The translations under genes were made by a program, and so were the position numbers. 64,000 bases of DNA from Dermatemys mawii (Eukaryota > Chordata > Testudines > Dermatemydidae): contig ML677373.1 in assembly GCA_007922305.1 (NCBI GenBank), positions 15,665,881 to 15,729,880 on the forward strand, written 5' to 3'. How positions within the stretch are numbered: position 1 is the stretch's first letter; the number at the start of each line of letters is the position of its first letter. The notes under the pieces were generated by a model. That model had not been told where the DNA came from. It saw only the letters and a list, made by a program, of their open reading frames with translations, and searched no databases. Shown here in pieces: positions 1 to 11,689 of the stretch.

Positions 1-552
1 GGGATTGGAACGGGTCCCGTATGAGGAGAGATTAAAGAGGCTAGGACTTTTTAGCTTGGAAAAGAGGAGACTAAGGGGGATATGATAGAAGTATATAAAA
101 TTATGAGTGGCGTGGAGAAAGTGAATAAGGAAAAGTTAGTTACTTGTTCCCATAATAGAAGAACTAGAGGCCACTCATTGAAATTAGTGGGCAGCAGGTT
201 TAAAACAAATAAAAGGAAGTTCTTCTTCACACAGCGCACAGTCAACCTGTGGAACTCCTTGTCTGAGGAGGCTGTGAAGGCTAGGACTATAACAGGGTTT
301 AAAATAGAACTGGATAAATTCATGGAGGCTAACTCCATTAATGGCTATTAGCCAGGCTGGGTAAGAAATGGTGTCCCTAGCCTCTGTTTGTCAGAGGGGG
401 GTGATGGATGGCAGGAGAGAGAGATCACTTGATCTTTACCTGTTAGGTTCACTCACTCTGGGGCACCTGGCATTGGCCACTGTCAGTAGACAGCATACTG
501 GGCTACATGGACCTTTTGTCTGACCCAGTACAGCCCTTCTTATGTTCTTATG
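1..552 (+). mobile_element. CR1-type LINE, 3' end including ORF2 C-terminus
   Basis: Truncated non-LTR retrotransposon entering from the left edge of the window. The frame 82-351 encodes the C-terminal tail of the CR1 ORF2 protein: motifs such as IEVYKIMSGVEKVNKE, RTRGHSLKLVGSRF, FFTQRTVNLWNSL and a closing FK..LDKFM, followed by a stop. The 3' untranslated part carries the usual 'gatgga..ggcaggagagag', 'ctgggctacatggacc' and 'tctgacccagta' segments and ends in the short tail repeat TTATGTTCTTATGA at 539-552. It is a dead fragment: the reverse transcriptase domain lies outside the window or was never copied. The same subfamily recurs at 13183, 2524 and 50036. The CR1 assignment is firm, the subfamily is not. 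Confidence 0.92.
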
Positions 553-1394
553 AAAATGAACTGTATAATGCATATGGTTCACTATCAGAATTTGCTCTCT
601 AGTAATTACAATTGTTTCCCCTGCCACCTTCCCAATCTTCTTGCACTTTCACTAAACATATTTGAGATCACTTCTCTACCTCCCCTTGTCCAAAATTATT
701 TACAATGATTGCCAGTATGGTAGTTTTGCCTGTTAATACTTGGGCTTTAAAAACACCCATTCTATTCCACCAGATCCTGGGAAGATTATATGAACACTCC
801 TTTCCTGATTATATTATACCCCAATATATTTTTGCTAAGTGCTTAACATGTAGTGCATAATAAGTCTGGTGCAAAGGTTAAGCATGGCAGGTGTTGAATA
901 ATTTTGCATTTTACCTAATTGCTACAAGCTTGCTGCTCCTATGTTTCAATAAATGGAAGAAAAGAAAAACAAAAAATACCACACACAACTTAACATGTTA
1001 CAGGAGAATGCAGTAAAATAAATTCTTGCTTTCCCAATGTGATGTCTGATTGTGGAGTTGGTCCAGTCTGAGTCATAAAGTGCTTGACTTTAATGCGAGT
1101 TGAGGGAGCTCAGTATTTCCCAGGAGGCATTCAGTACTTTGCAAGAGCAAACCCATTATCAGCAAACTCCAAACTAACCACAAGGGAAAGGAGATATCCT
1201 GTTTCATTATCAGCTTAAAAAATGACAGTGCTCCAGCTTGGAGGGACCAGGCAAAAGTCATGGTGACATATTTAACCCTTTGTTCCAAATAAGGCTACCT
1301 TTTAGTCATGAATATTTTTAGTAAAATTACAGACAATCACTGGCAATAAACAAAGATTCATGGCCCGTGAGCTGTCCATAGCTTTTACTATATA
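553..1394. other. Unannotated AT-rich stretch
   Basis: No supported gene or clear repeat. Open frames here are short and look like chance frames in AT-rich DNA. Confidence 0.5.
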
Positions 1395-1752
1395 TCCCTG
1401 ACTAAAACTTGTGGGGTGGGGGAGGGTGACTTGGGGGCTAGCCATGGGGGCACCAGGGATGCTGGGGGTGGAGGGAGCAGGGCTGGGGCAGACTCCCTAC
1501 CCGGCTCCTGGGCAGCGGGGACCTCCAGCTCCATGTGCTGCCTTTGCTCTGCCACAAGGCCTGGCTCTGTGGCTTCCATTGGCGGGGAACTGCAGCCAAT
1601 GAGAGCAGTAGGGGTGGTGCCTGCAGGCAGAGGCAGTAAGTGGAGCTGAGGGCACGGAGTTTCTGTTGCCATTCCGGGGAGCTCCCCCCAGGTAAGCACT
1701 GCCCTGCACCCCCAACCCCAAGCTCCCCCACCGCCAAACGTCTGCTGCTGGG
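1395..1752. repeat. GC-rich block, probably an old interspersed element
   Basis: An abrupt GC-rich island in AT-rich surroundings, rich in G runs on the left and C runs on the right. Frames are open on both strands (for example 1388-1699 and 1497-1814 minus, 1411-1602 plus), which is what GC-rich noncoding DNA with few stop codons produces, so I do not call a gene. The composition and phrases such as 'ggcggggaactgcagccaatg' resemble the GC-rich interior of nonautonomous DNA transposons common in turtles. No terminal repeats or duplication are visible. A small CpG-poor promoter is an unlikely alternative. Confidence 0.4.
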
Positions 1753-1871
1753 AGGGCCAAGACTGTCATAAGAATTAATTTTGCTATGATACAGTTTTCA
1801 TAAAGAGAAACCACTGGTTAGAATTTCATTGATACTGTAGCAATACTCAAAGGACATAATCAGGATTGGGT

Positions 1872-1904
1872 GGGTTGGTTGGTTGGTTTGTTTGTTTGTT
1901 TGTT
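1872..1904. repeat. (GGTT)n / (GTTT)n simple repeat
   Basis: About 33 bases of tandem tetranucleotide, shifting from GGTT units to GTTT units half-way. The shift marks one point substitution that spread by slippage. Confidence 0.9.
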
Positions 1905-2523
1905 ACGAATTTTGCCAAACATTCCCCCCATAGCCACACCCCTGCTCCCCCCAGTCTCAAGATATCTTATAAATTTCTGTGTACTATCCCTCATGGCTTT
2001 CAACCAACATTTCTAAAAAGTCCAGAAGTGATAGCAGGATGCTGTGAAGTATAGATGACAGATTTATTACTAGCTTCAAGATTTTCTATTAGGCACAACT
2101 TCTCAGTCTGAGAGGGAATGCATGCTGATTAAAGTAAAAACTTTTCGATCAGAAAAAATGGGGGAAAATATGCTACTTATTATTTTGGAAGAATGGGGGA
2201 GAAATTAGCAGGTCGGAGATGTAAGATCTATTATCACATTCTAAAATTGATGTTCTGCTTCTCTCAGCTGAATAGTGCATAAATATTCTCCATAAAGTCT
2301 CAAAAGTGAAAAATTTGTCAGTAGTACAACTTGTAAAGGAACAATATTTCTCTTAGTATCAATTATAGGTTGGATTGAGTCAGATTGCCTTACCATCATT
2401 TCTCTAGTTTTCCAATCTGTTTCTGCAGGAATCTTTAATTTAACCTCCTCTTCCCTGTTCCTTCCCCTCCTCTCCTCCCACTCTTGATCCTGACATCCTC
2501 GCATCAGCAAAACTGTCAGAAGC
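1905..2523. other. Unannotated stretch
   Basis: Nothing supported. The minus-strand frame 2241-2510 has no recognisable motif and partly overlaps the CR1 border. Confidence 0.45.
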
Positions 2524-2668
2524 TCAGAATGGATGACAGGGAATGGATCGCTTGATTATTATGTGTTCTGTTCATTCCCTCTGGGGCTCCTGGCATTGGT
2601 CACTGTTGGAAGACAGAATACAGATCTAGATGGACCTTTGGTGGACCCAATATGGCCATTCTTGTTAC
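2524..2668 (+). mobile_element. CR1-type LINE, 3' untranslated fragment
   Basis: Only the last ~145 bases of a CR1 copy. It carries 'gaatggatgacagggaatggatc', 'tctggggctcctggcattgg', 'agatggaccttt' and 'gacccaatatggccattcttgt', matching the tails at 430-540 and 13590-13735. Extreme 5' truncation is normal for CR1. The short plus-strand frame 2533-2724 falls across this fragment and is not a gene. Confidence 0.85.
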
Positions 2669-4010
2669 TGAACTCAATTGAATTATATGGGAAAGTTTTT
2701 AAAACTGAGCAGAATTTGGCTTGAACAACTCTTGTAGGTTGTTCATCAGTACTGTGTATAGTAAGACAATACTATGAACTAAGCGTCTCAAAGGTCACCC
2801 AAAACAAAAGATTCAGGTATTTTAAAATATCTACAAGACAAATGAATGTAGTAGTGCTTAGGTTTGTGTGTTAGCGGTTTTCTAAACCATTCTGGTTCTT
2901 TTGAAAGCCTTTGTTAGCTTTACTTCACTGACAATGAAGTGGTAGTGAGGTCAATTTCTACAAGAGAATGAAGCCTCTGATTTTCTTTTTTCTCTTTGAA
3001 TTTGAGCTAAATATGCTTAGGTGGCTTAGCTTTATTCTCCTTTAGATGACCTGAAACATAAGAATGATGTCTTTTATTCTGCTCTTTTGAATCTTTACAG
3101 TCCTGTTCAGAACAGATTTCCCTTAAGGCATCTAAACAATAATCTCTGTGCAAACAAGTAAGTTTCACAAGGAGCCCTCTTGGGTCTGTACATACAGGAT
3201 ATTCTTTGCCATCTCCACCACTTTACAACAACTGCAGAAATCATTCCTGTCCTGAAAGGTGCTAGAGAATTGCAGTGGAATGTGGGGAGGGGTTATTTTC
3301 TTAATGCCGAGGAGATGCAGATGTGATTTAGACAAAGAAAGCGAAAAAGGGAGTGAAAGCAAATGGAAACTGAAAAACAATAAAGCCACAAGATTGGTCT
3401 ATGCAAGATTCTTGTGTGTTATTTTCCTTAAGACTGTAGTAATGACTGCTAGGCAGGTGGCATGCTGTGGCCATTGTCTACTCTGCGAAACAAGCTTGCA
3501 TCACTGTCGTTCTCTCCCTCCGCTCCCCAACCCCATGTCTCTGTTTTGTTCTAAACCTAGATTGTGAGCTCTCTAATCCAGGGTCTACCTTCTTATTACC
3601 ATGTTTTGTACAATGCCTAGCGCTGTTGGAACTGGATTCTTGTCTGGGGACTCTGAAATCTATAGTATCAATAATTCTGAAGCTAGAAGCCCTGAACTAA
3701 AACCTTGAAATCCAGAGAAACTATATAGGTAGGAACTTGGGCCTGAACTTTCCTTCTGACATGGGAAACCATGCTGAAACTTGCATCAACTTCCTTTGGA
3801 ACAAGACTAGGCCATTAGGATGAGCAAGTTCTTCAGTGCACCTTGCCTGTATCTCATCCCTCAGCCTAATCAAGGAGTCCCTGGGGAGAGGGAGAATACT
3901 TGTTAGGTTTGCGAAGACCATATTGTCTTTGCAGTGGCCACTGATTGGTTAAAGTATTGTTACACACTTATTAAGCTTGTTTTCATTCTGAAGTTCAGTG
4001 TGACTGGTCA
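2669..4010. other. Unannotated stretch
   Basis: No gene or repeat that I can support. The minus-strand frame 3721-3921 (66 codons) has a protein-like look but no splice context or motif that I recognise. Confidence 0.45.
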
Positions 4011-4200
4011 TCTGTAGCACATAATGTCAAGAATCAGAGAGGTAGCCATATTAGTCTGGAATTTCAGAAGTGACAGAGAGTCCTGTGGCACGTTAAAGAC
4101 TGACTAAAGTATTAGAGCATTAATTAGATTAGATGCTCTAATACTTTAGTTAGTCTTTAACGTGCCACAGGACTCTTTGTCACTTCTGTAACACATAATG
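4011..4200. mobile_element. Inverted-dimer (foldback) short retroposon with 16-bp TSD
   Basis: The flanks 4011-4026 and 4185-4200 are a direct repeat, TCTGTA(G/A)CACATAATG, 15 of 16 bases identical, which marks a target site duplication. Between them lies 'gaatcagagaggtagccat..ttagtctgga', the usual head of a short element abundant in turtles, then a near-perfect inverted repeat. The left arm 4066-4120 and right arm 4133-4187 are 55 bases each with two mismatches by eye, around a 12-base loop at 4121-4132. The right arm runs 2-3 bases into the TSD. A TSD this long fits retroposition by a LINE enzyme and not a cut-and-paste DNA transposon. The family name is not certain. Related copies lie at 48294-48660 and 63713-63822. 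Confidence 0.82.
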
Positions 4201-5722
4201 GCACTCTGGGAAACTGATCTCCCCTTATTGTTACCCCTGTTCATTTCTACATGACCAGTTCCATCAGGCACATGTACAGTACAAGAGCGGGGTGAGTCTA
4301 TTAGAATAACAAGCCTAAATGTTTGATCTTCCATTAGTTAATAACCACAATAAGACCTCAGCAGCACAGGGCACTGTCTGCCAAATTAATAGCCACACAA
4401 AGGTTAGTGGCTCAAAGCAACGAACTGTCCCAGATGGTCATTTATCTGCCTTGATTATTATTACTGCACTACTGAACACAAAAATCTCTCTGTTGTGTAC
4501 GTAAAAATCTCCCTTCAGCTCCTTTTCCCACCTTCCCTCCCCTTAATATGACCTCTCCTCGTTTTATAAGAAAATGGGAGTAGAACTTGTAAGATAACTG
4601 TTGTGCAAGCTTTCATTTTAAGCTGATGGTTACAAGGCCCCTGGCCTACAAATGATGGCCTGTTTTCCACCTACCCAAGTGGAGCTTTAAGCCATTTCTT
4701 ATCTTTCATAAGGAGTCATTGTCAAGGGAAGTAGCACTGTGACTTGTGAGGCACAGCCTTTCTGGGCTGGTTATGGATGTGCCTTTTCAGTTAATTGGCT
4801 GGCAGCATCTGTCTACCAGTAAGTGTTTGTGTCATGTTCATTCATGTAGATTTCAAGTCTCATTTTCAGATTGGAAGTGAGAGTTTAATCTACCGTTTTT
4901 AGCTGCAAACATTTCATGCTCATCAATATATTTGGGTCAGTATTTAGGCCCCGTAACTCTGTGTGAATTACTGAAGTTGAGACATCCACAACACAATATT
5001 GCAATAACAACAAACTGCTGCCCTGGCTGGAAGTCTCTGCGGTAATGTAGACCTTACATTCACATAATCTGGCCTCTTGGAGCAATGTGGATATGTGTAG
5101 AATGATAAAACTCTGAAAACACGTTGTTTTGCTGGCTGTGGTGTAGAGAAACTTCTACAGTCCCCACACATTAGCCTTTCTCCTCCTTTTTCATCCCTTC
5201 ATTCCATGACAGTTGTGCACATTAACCTTCAGCTCTCATTTCCCTCCATTTCATCATCTTTGCTGCCAGAATTAAGTTTAGTTGGACAATGATTAACATA
5301 CCATGTGCACTGCGTAATCAGTTGAAGTTTGAGCATGTTAATTAGGACCTCTCAGATCTTAGCACCTAGCTACCAGCTTGAACTTCTATACATCTGCAGT
5401 TAGTGTATTTCCTATCAGCACAGATCCTGATGCAGAATGGATAAACTGTAATACATTTCTGAAAAGACTGTAGAAAATATAAACTATTGACATGTCTGTT
5501 CTACTTTGTTTGTTTGTTTTCCCTTGAAGAAATATGTGATGCCTGGCTAAGCTTTATTGATTATTGTTTTTTAAAAACCTGCAATTAGAGGTAGGAGACT
5601 TTTTGAAAAATTTTACAGGAGCTTGGGCCAGGGGAACTTAACAAAAGACCCTGCAGTGTTTCAGCCCCTCAGGCACTCGAAGGTGGATATGGATGTGTGG
5701 GGGTAGAGGGAACTAAAATTGT
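4201..5722. other. Unannotated stretch
   Basis: No supported gene. Two overlapping minus-strand frames at 4885-5171 lack any recognised domain. Confidence 0.45.
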
Positions 5723-5744
5723 AATAAATAAATAAATAAATAAA
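5723..5744. repeat. (AAAT)n microsatellite
   Basis: Five and a half tandem AAAT units. Confidence 0.9.
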
Positions 5745-5861
5745 ATTCTTTAAATCAGTCCCCATTGCATCTTTTCCCTGTTCTTGGAATGTATGAAATG
5801 AAGGGGAAATAAACCTACTCAAAAAGGCTACATCCATACAATCTCCCTTGAGCCAGCTGCT

Positions 5862-5881
5862 AAAAAAAAAAAAAAAAAAAA
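5862..5881. repeat. Poly(A) tract, 20 bases
   Basis: An uninterrupted run of 20 A. It may be the tail of an old retroposed insert, but I see no recognisable body or duplication next to it. Confidence 0.85.
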
Positions 5882-8187
5882 TTTCCACTAAAAATCCTCA
5901 ATAGCGGTAAAATTTAATAAGAGATCTGATTCTGAAGGCTGGTAGGGACAATTCCTGTGTCTCTTACTCTTGGAGTAGTTTGACATAGTTCGACAGAATC
6001 ATGGACTGCTATTGGTGCCATTCCCTGCTTCCTCATGCTCATAAACTCTAGTGGGTGGTCAATAGTAAACTTGCAAGCTTGAGAAGAGAGAAGCTGTGGC
6101 AGAGACAGACTCTCTATTGAATGGCTCACTATGGGTATAGTGATTATGAAATCTCATTTCATTACACTACTAATTTCCAGGGAATGAAATTATAAACAAG
6201 GTGATTACTGAATGTAATTTATGGCCCATGTAATTATATAGCTGTCAGAGCAATGACTGCAGCTGAATTGGCTTTGTCTTTTTTTCTTTCTCTCTCTCTT
6301 TTTTTTAAACAGAATAGGTCTGCACTTTTTTCCTGGTCTACTGAGTTTGTTAATTTTCCACAGCTCAAAATATATATATTTGTATTGCAAGATCAGCATC
6401 CTTCAGTTTGAGAATGTAGCTGTAGCCAGTTATAATTACCTTCGGACCTGATGGAAAATTTTGCCAGTTGGGCTCAAAACCCCTTCAGGTGACGAGAAAT
6501 TACTTCTTTCTAGCTTGCTGGTCGATAAAGAAGAGAACTTCAACTCTCTGAAAAATGCTGGCACGCTACAGCAGTAAATAAAAATACTAGTTAGACCCAT
6601 TTTTTTATTTAAAAATATGTTAGCCTTATTTCCTATCGACAGTAGACAATCCAGAATGAACCAAGTAAATACCCTAAACTCTCTATTCTCAGTGTTGTTT
6701 CAGAATGAAGATTCTGAACACTTGCTTTTGCTAGGATTATCAACAGCCTGAAAGATAACTGTATGATTAAATGATGAATTTCGGAGATCTACCTTTGATT
6801 GCTTTTCAACAAAATTCAGATAGCAACAATCCTATAGAGTCACCTATCTTTGCTGTTTGAAAAGCCCTCAGCATATTGTGGGAGATATTGCAAATAAATT
6901 AACTGATATAACTTACAGATAAACAATGAAATAGCAGTAGCACAAAATCTACTGTTTAATACAATAACGATATATTAAATTTTAAAACACACTAGCAGTA
7001 GCTAAACCTATATTTAGGTTTTTGTAAAAGTAGAAGGGCTTTACACCACCTGATATTGGGATAGATTCTCAAATCCAATGCATCCTCTCCACACGGTGAT
7101 ATATGGTAATATTCAGGCTGCAATGGGCCAGCTGACAATTTACTTAGCAGAGAGGAGAGGCTAAAGCCAGTGGCATCAACTTTTGGGCCTATTTCCCCTA
7201 CGTCATGGCAGAGGGGATATTTCAGGGGAGAGAAGGGCAGAGGCTTCACTCATGTTTAGCTGCTTTATGGTCTGTAAGGGCTTCTCTAATTGCATGGTCT
7301 CCTAGAATGCTGTAACTCATACTGGGTCTGGTGTAGACTAGCTCAGAAAATGGAACAGCCATACCTGATTTCTTGATGACCCTCTCCCGCACATGCAGAA
7401 GAAAATATAGCCCATTGACTAACAATACTTTTACAAAGTGATGGGAAAATTTAAATATTCTCCTGCAGTACTGACAATCCAAACACAAAAGCAATATTCT
7501 GTGAGTGAGTGCATGAGCACTAGAAAATAACCCTGTTTTATAAATACAAAAGAAGAAATTCCCACCATTGTAAAGACCACCCCAAGACACAGCATCAGTG
7601 AAGAGATGGATGAGTTGTGTGGTACACATTTTCACTGGTAAAGTGCATTTCACCCCTAGTGCTCAAGGCTGTAGGCTATGCCTACTTCACTGAAAATAAT
7701 AAAAAAACATTGTAAATTATACATTGGGGTTCTTCCAAAGTTGCGGTATTTGGCCAAAGAGAATATATATATTTATATAAAATAATGGAGACAGACAGAT
7801 GGTTGTGAGTTTTCAAACTGACGAAGTTGCATCCCTTCAGTTATGCCAAGTAACTTTGGAATGTAGTTGCCTTTGGTTGGGGAAAGGGGTGTCATGACTC
7901 TTAAAGAAAACAGACACTTCTCAGCAGATTATACTTTTCCATCACAGAGTGGTTTGTGTTTAGAAACTTTAATAGAGACCAGTTGCTGGACTAGATGAAT
8001 TAGTAGTCCTATCCAGTGAGGTTTATTATATGTCCTTAGGACTTTCAGTATGTCCTGTGAAAAAATCCCTCTACTGCTGAGAAAAACAAATAATAATCTC
8101 TGTCTTTCATTAATGTGGTTTGTATGACCTTGCATTTGCCTCCCTGCCACAGGAAAAGAGTTCTCATTTGCGTTCACTATGTGCAGT
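5882..8187. other. Unannotated stretch with one longer minus-strand frame
   Basis: No supported gene. The longest frame is on the minus strand at 7246-7653 (135 codons). It is rich in hydrophobic residues and histidine, ends in a stop, and matches no family I know. It is longer than most chance frames in such AT-rich DNA, so it is listed as a finding and not as a gene. Confidence 0.4.
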
Positions 8188-8560
8188 GATGTGTGGCAAA
8201 GTGCCTTCTCTGGCTCACCGGCGTAAGTCCCTTTTTCTCTGGTGAGCCAAGGATTCTCTAGGCAGGCTGCCTAGAAAGCCCAAGGGCAGGCTTTCCCTTC
8301 CCCTTCTCGCTCCTTTTTGGCTGGGCTTTTGCCCTGTATCCCGGACAAAGCTGCTTCCCTTCTGAGATGCTCCCTGTCCTGCTGCCCTCAACCTACTGGC
8401 AGCCTCACTCCCTCTATCTCCCTCCCCTTTCCTAGCCGGGGTGGGTTTAAAAAGGACTGCGGCAGCCTTTTAATTGGGCTCAGCTGATCCTGCCTGGGCC
8501 ACTGGCAGCCTTACTGAGCTGAACCCAATTAATCTACAGTTAACTCCTTTACCACCAACC
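8188..8560. mobile_element. LTR-like or MITE-like remnant with TATA-like box
   Basis: A GC-richer island that begins 'gtgtggcaaagtgcc', close to the TGTGACAAAG end of the LTR at 31293. It holds a C/T-rich middle and then 'gggtttaaaaaggactgc' (TATA-like box near 8446-8455). Small inverted repeats are present: TGGCTCACC at 8211-8219 against GGTGAGCCA at 8241-8249, and the palindrome CTAGGCAG/CTGCCTAG at 8258-8274. I read it as an old LTR fragment; orientation and right boundary are unclear. The plus-strand frame 8474-8689 overlaps its end and is not supported as a gene. Confidence 0.4.
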
Positions 8561-9397
8561 CCTCTGGCAGCAGTCTGCTCCGGGTTTACCACAGATGTCA
8601 ATACTAAAGTCAATGAAATTTTAGCCACTCCGATGTACTATAAAAGCGTACATTTCTCTGCCGCACAGAGAAGTTTAATGTTTTCATGAAACTGGATTTT
8701 CGTAACAATTCTACTGGATGTATTCACCTTCAAGCAGTGACCCAGGCAAACTTGTTTTGTGGAGAGAAAGGTTTGCCATAGCTCCAGTCAGCAGGACATC
8801 CCTCTATTTTTCTTTTTAATATGTCAGTACGGCAAGTCCCCTGTAACTTCAGACTAACTTGATACCAGATGTCATGGGAAGAAACAAGAACATTTGTTAC
8901 CCATTCAAAAGAGGCTTATGGCAATGCTTTATACCTTTTCTTGTTCACCTGGTGCTTAACTCATTAACACAATGTTAAATCAACTCCATCTGCTAAGCGT
9001 GACAAAGTTGCAACTTCTTGAAAATCAGGACTGGCTCAAATTATTGATGAGTCTCCACTCCATAAAAATGCTTCTTTTCAGTCCTCAACTTTCTGTAGAT
9101 CAAATGCCAGCTACAGAATAATGGGGGCTTTATGGGCTGCCATCTTCATGAGCCCTGCTTCCAGGGGGATGTTCAACTCTTTCTTCTTGCTGACCTGTGT
9201 CTGAAATATTTACATTGGAACATTTAGAAATTTTTGTTTGTGCTCATTCCTTTATGATTACTCTTTCAGCTTGTTCTTTAGGTACCTTACATAAAGATGG
9301 GTTTTGTGCTTCGAGGGTGAAATTCACTGCCATGCAGAGTAACAGCACAAGGACGATACACTATGTAAATCCAATGTAAACCCTCAAAATAGAGGCA
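8561..9397. other. Unannotated stretch
   Basis: Nothing recognised. Confidence 0.45.
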
Positions 9398-9475
9398 TAG
9401 GCTCACAGATATGTGGGGCTGGAAGGGAGCTCAAGAGGTCACCTAATCCAAGCCCACATGCTAGTATAGGTAGAC
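9398..9475 (-). mobile_element. CR1-type LINE 3' fragment, minus strand
   Basis: 'ggggctggaagggagctcaagaggtcacctaatcca' is the reverse complement of the CR1 tail phrase 'gactagatgacctc..gaggtcccttcca' seen forward at 57930-57960. Only about 80 bases remain, and the repeat is interrupted at once by the hAT-like sequence that follows. Confidence 0.7.
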
Positions 9476-9660
9476 CAGTGATTCTCAACTCTGGTCCACC
9501 GCTTGTTCAGGGAAGGTCCCTGGTGCGCCGGGCTGGTTTGTGTACCTGCCGCATCCACAGGTTCGTCCAATCACGGCTCCCACTGGCTGCGGTTTGCTAC
9601 TGCGGGCCAATGGGGGCTGCGGGAAGGTGTGCAGGCTGAGGGATGTGAGTAAAGACAGAG
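9476..9660. mobile_element. hAT-like DNA transposon fragment, GC-rich
   Basis: It starts with CCAGTGATTCTCAACTCTGG, close to the CAGTGGTTCTCAACC terminus shared by many hAT-Charlie elements. The rest is GC-rich with 'ggccaatgggggctgcggga', a phrase I associate with turtle nonautonomous elements. The right terminus and target duplication are not visible, so it is probably truncated. A similar left end occurs at 61152. Confidence 0.55.
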
Positions 9661-9729
9661 GGAGCCTCTCCATAAGAATGTCCCAGAACAGTGTTTGGAG
9701 GTAGGATGTGAACAGAGATCTCCATTCTC

Positions 9730-10130
9730 CCCCTCTCCTACGAAGATGGGGACTGAACCTGAGTCTCCCGCATCTCAGCTGAGTGAGGGGCTATGGGCTA
9801 CAAGCTACATGGTAGGCAATGGCACCACCAGCCCCATTTTGTGTGGAGTGAGGCAGAACCTAGCTGGTTCTTGCACAAAAATACATAGTTGCCTAAGCCA
9901 GGAGATGTGTTCCCTTTTGTGGGTTGGTAGCAAAGCTAGGCACCTCCCCGTAGCCTGGACTTAGGTGCCTAGCTCTGTGAAAGGGGTAGGGCTTAGAACA
10001 TCGGCATCTCCCATTGGCTAGCTTAGGCCGGGAGCTGGCACAATAGCTTTCATGGATTGCATTTTAAAGACACCTGTGTCTTCCCATTCATTGCATAGGG
10101 TCTGAGATGCCCAATGCTGCTTTGGGCATT
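9730..10130. repeat. Probable old interspersed repeat
   Basis: Contains 'acctgagtctcccgcatctcagctgagtg', 'taggcacctccccgtagc' and 'acttaggtgcctagctctgtgaa', phrases that resemble a turtle repeat built around TAGGTGCCTA motifs. No ends are visible. The frame 9695-9964 inside it is not supported as a gene. Confidence 0.35.
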
Positions 10131-11689
10131 GCAGTGTTCCTGTGACTTTTCTAAGTGCAATAATGGAACACTGGAACATTTGTGGGTTCTACCCTTATCA
10201 GTGGATCTCATTCACTACCGAGAATCATCCAACTGGCAACTGTAGTTGTACCAGTAGTAATATTGACAACTCTCTGACTTCGTTCTTTGGTATCAACTGG
10301 ACAAAGCATGGGAAAGAGTATTAGGAAACAGCATTTGAGTTCTATTTTTGTACGAATTCTTTTCCTTTCCCACTTGCATGTGGACAGTTTTGGAATGTGC
10401 TTAATCTTCTGTTCTATAGTATGCTATGCAGAATCTCCTGTTTATTGAGGTAAAGTGCTATCATCTCCAGCCTCAGTTGCACTCCTGTTCATTTAAGCTT
10501 TGTACATGTTCATTAGTGCAACTGCTTCATTTTTGTTTCTGGGATTTTAATATTTGCTGTTTTAATACCATATAAACGATTTGGTCATACATTGCGTTAG
10601 GAATTTTGCATGTCTTCCTTTCTAATGTTAACAACTTCAAAACACTAAGAAGCAACCTCTGAAATTAAAAGTAGTCAGAACTTCTATTAAACACTATGGA
10701 GTACTGGTGAAAATTATCCCCTTTGTTGTTTGGTCAATCTAAGTTAAACAAAATCAATTTTAATCTTGTATTTATCTAATGTGATTCCATTAGATTAAAT
10801 CTGAACTGTTACTCTTCAGAATATTGTAGATTGTATCATGTACGTAAACCCAAACTTCCAAAGCCCTAGTAATGTGGGTAGTCACATAAATTGATTGAGT
10901 AAGGACAAGGCGGATTGGCCCTTGTGCTTTTAAAAACCTTGACCCACTACAACTCTTTTTCCACAAGCTATAGTAATGTTACTGATTACTCAAGACTGTG
11001 TGTAAATTTGGCCTTTTATCACTTTCTCCCCATAATGAGACGAGATGTTGTTATTCCATAGTGAAGTTGCTCAGTATCATTAAAGCTGAGCTCAAGCTGA
11101 CCTTGAGGGGGTGGAGGAGTGGGGGAAAATATAACATGGAAAGCTCTGTTGCTATGGAACCTATTAATGAAAATCTCATGAAGTGTAAGTGAAGTTAAAA
11201 GTCAGATATTATTTAAATGTGGTGTTCGAATTAACAACAAAATTTTTGTGGTAATTAACAACATAAATTGTTTTTTCCCAGATGAGCATTTATGAAAAGT
11301 TTATCTAAAACTGTCAAGTGGAAATCAAAATTCAACCCTCTATTTCAGTTGCATTGTCGTCTTATTGTAGTATATTTATAAGTGATGTGTGTGTAGCTAA
11401 GGAAATTGTAGTGGGAGTTCTGTACATAATGTATATAGTTTCTGCCATTTAAATGTCAGCATCTACTAATGGTTCCCACACATTGCTGAAGTTTGACAAA
11501 TTCTTATTAGAAACAAGGAACAAATGGTTCCATCAGCTAATCACCCCCATTGTTACAAACTAGCAACTTAAGTAGAGGATTTGCTGTCTCTGGATACCAT
11601 TCAAGAAGATAACTTCTGTTTGACTGAAATATATTAGGCTCAACGCAGGGGTAATTATATGGCCATAAGATGGGGTGTATCAATGTCAG
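10131..11689. other. Unannotated AT-rich stretch
   Basis: No gene or repeat supported. Confidence 0.5.

Noticed and set aside
1388..1814. Several overlapping frames on both strands suggesting a GC-rich first exon
   Set aside because: Open frames in multiple phases on both strands are expected from GC-rich composition. CpG density is low for a promoter island and no downstream gene is visible.
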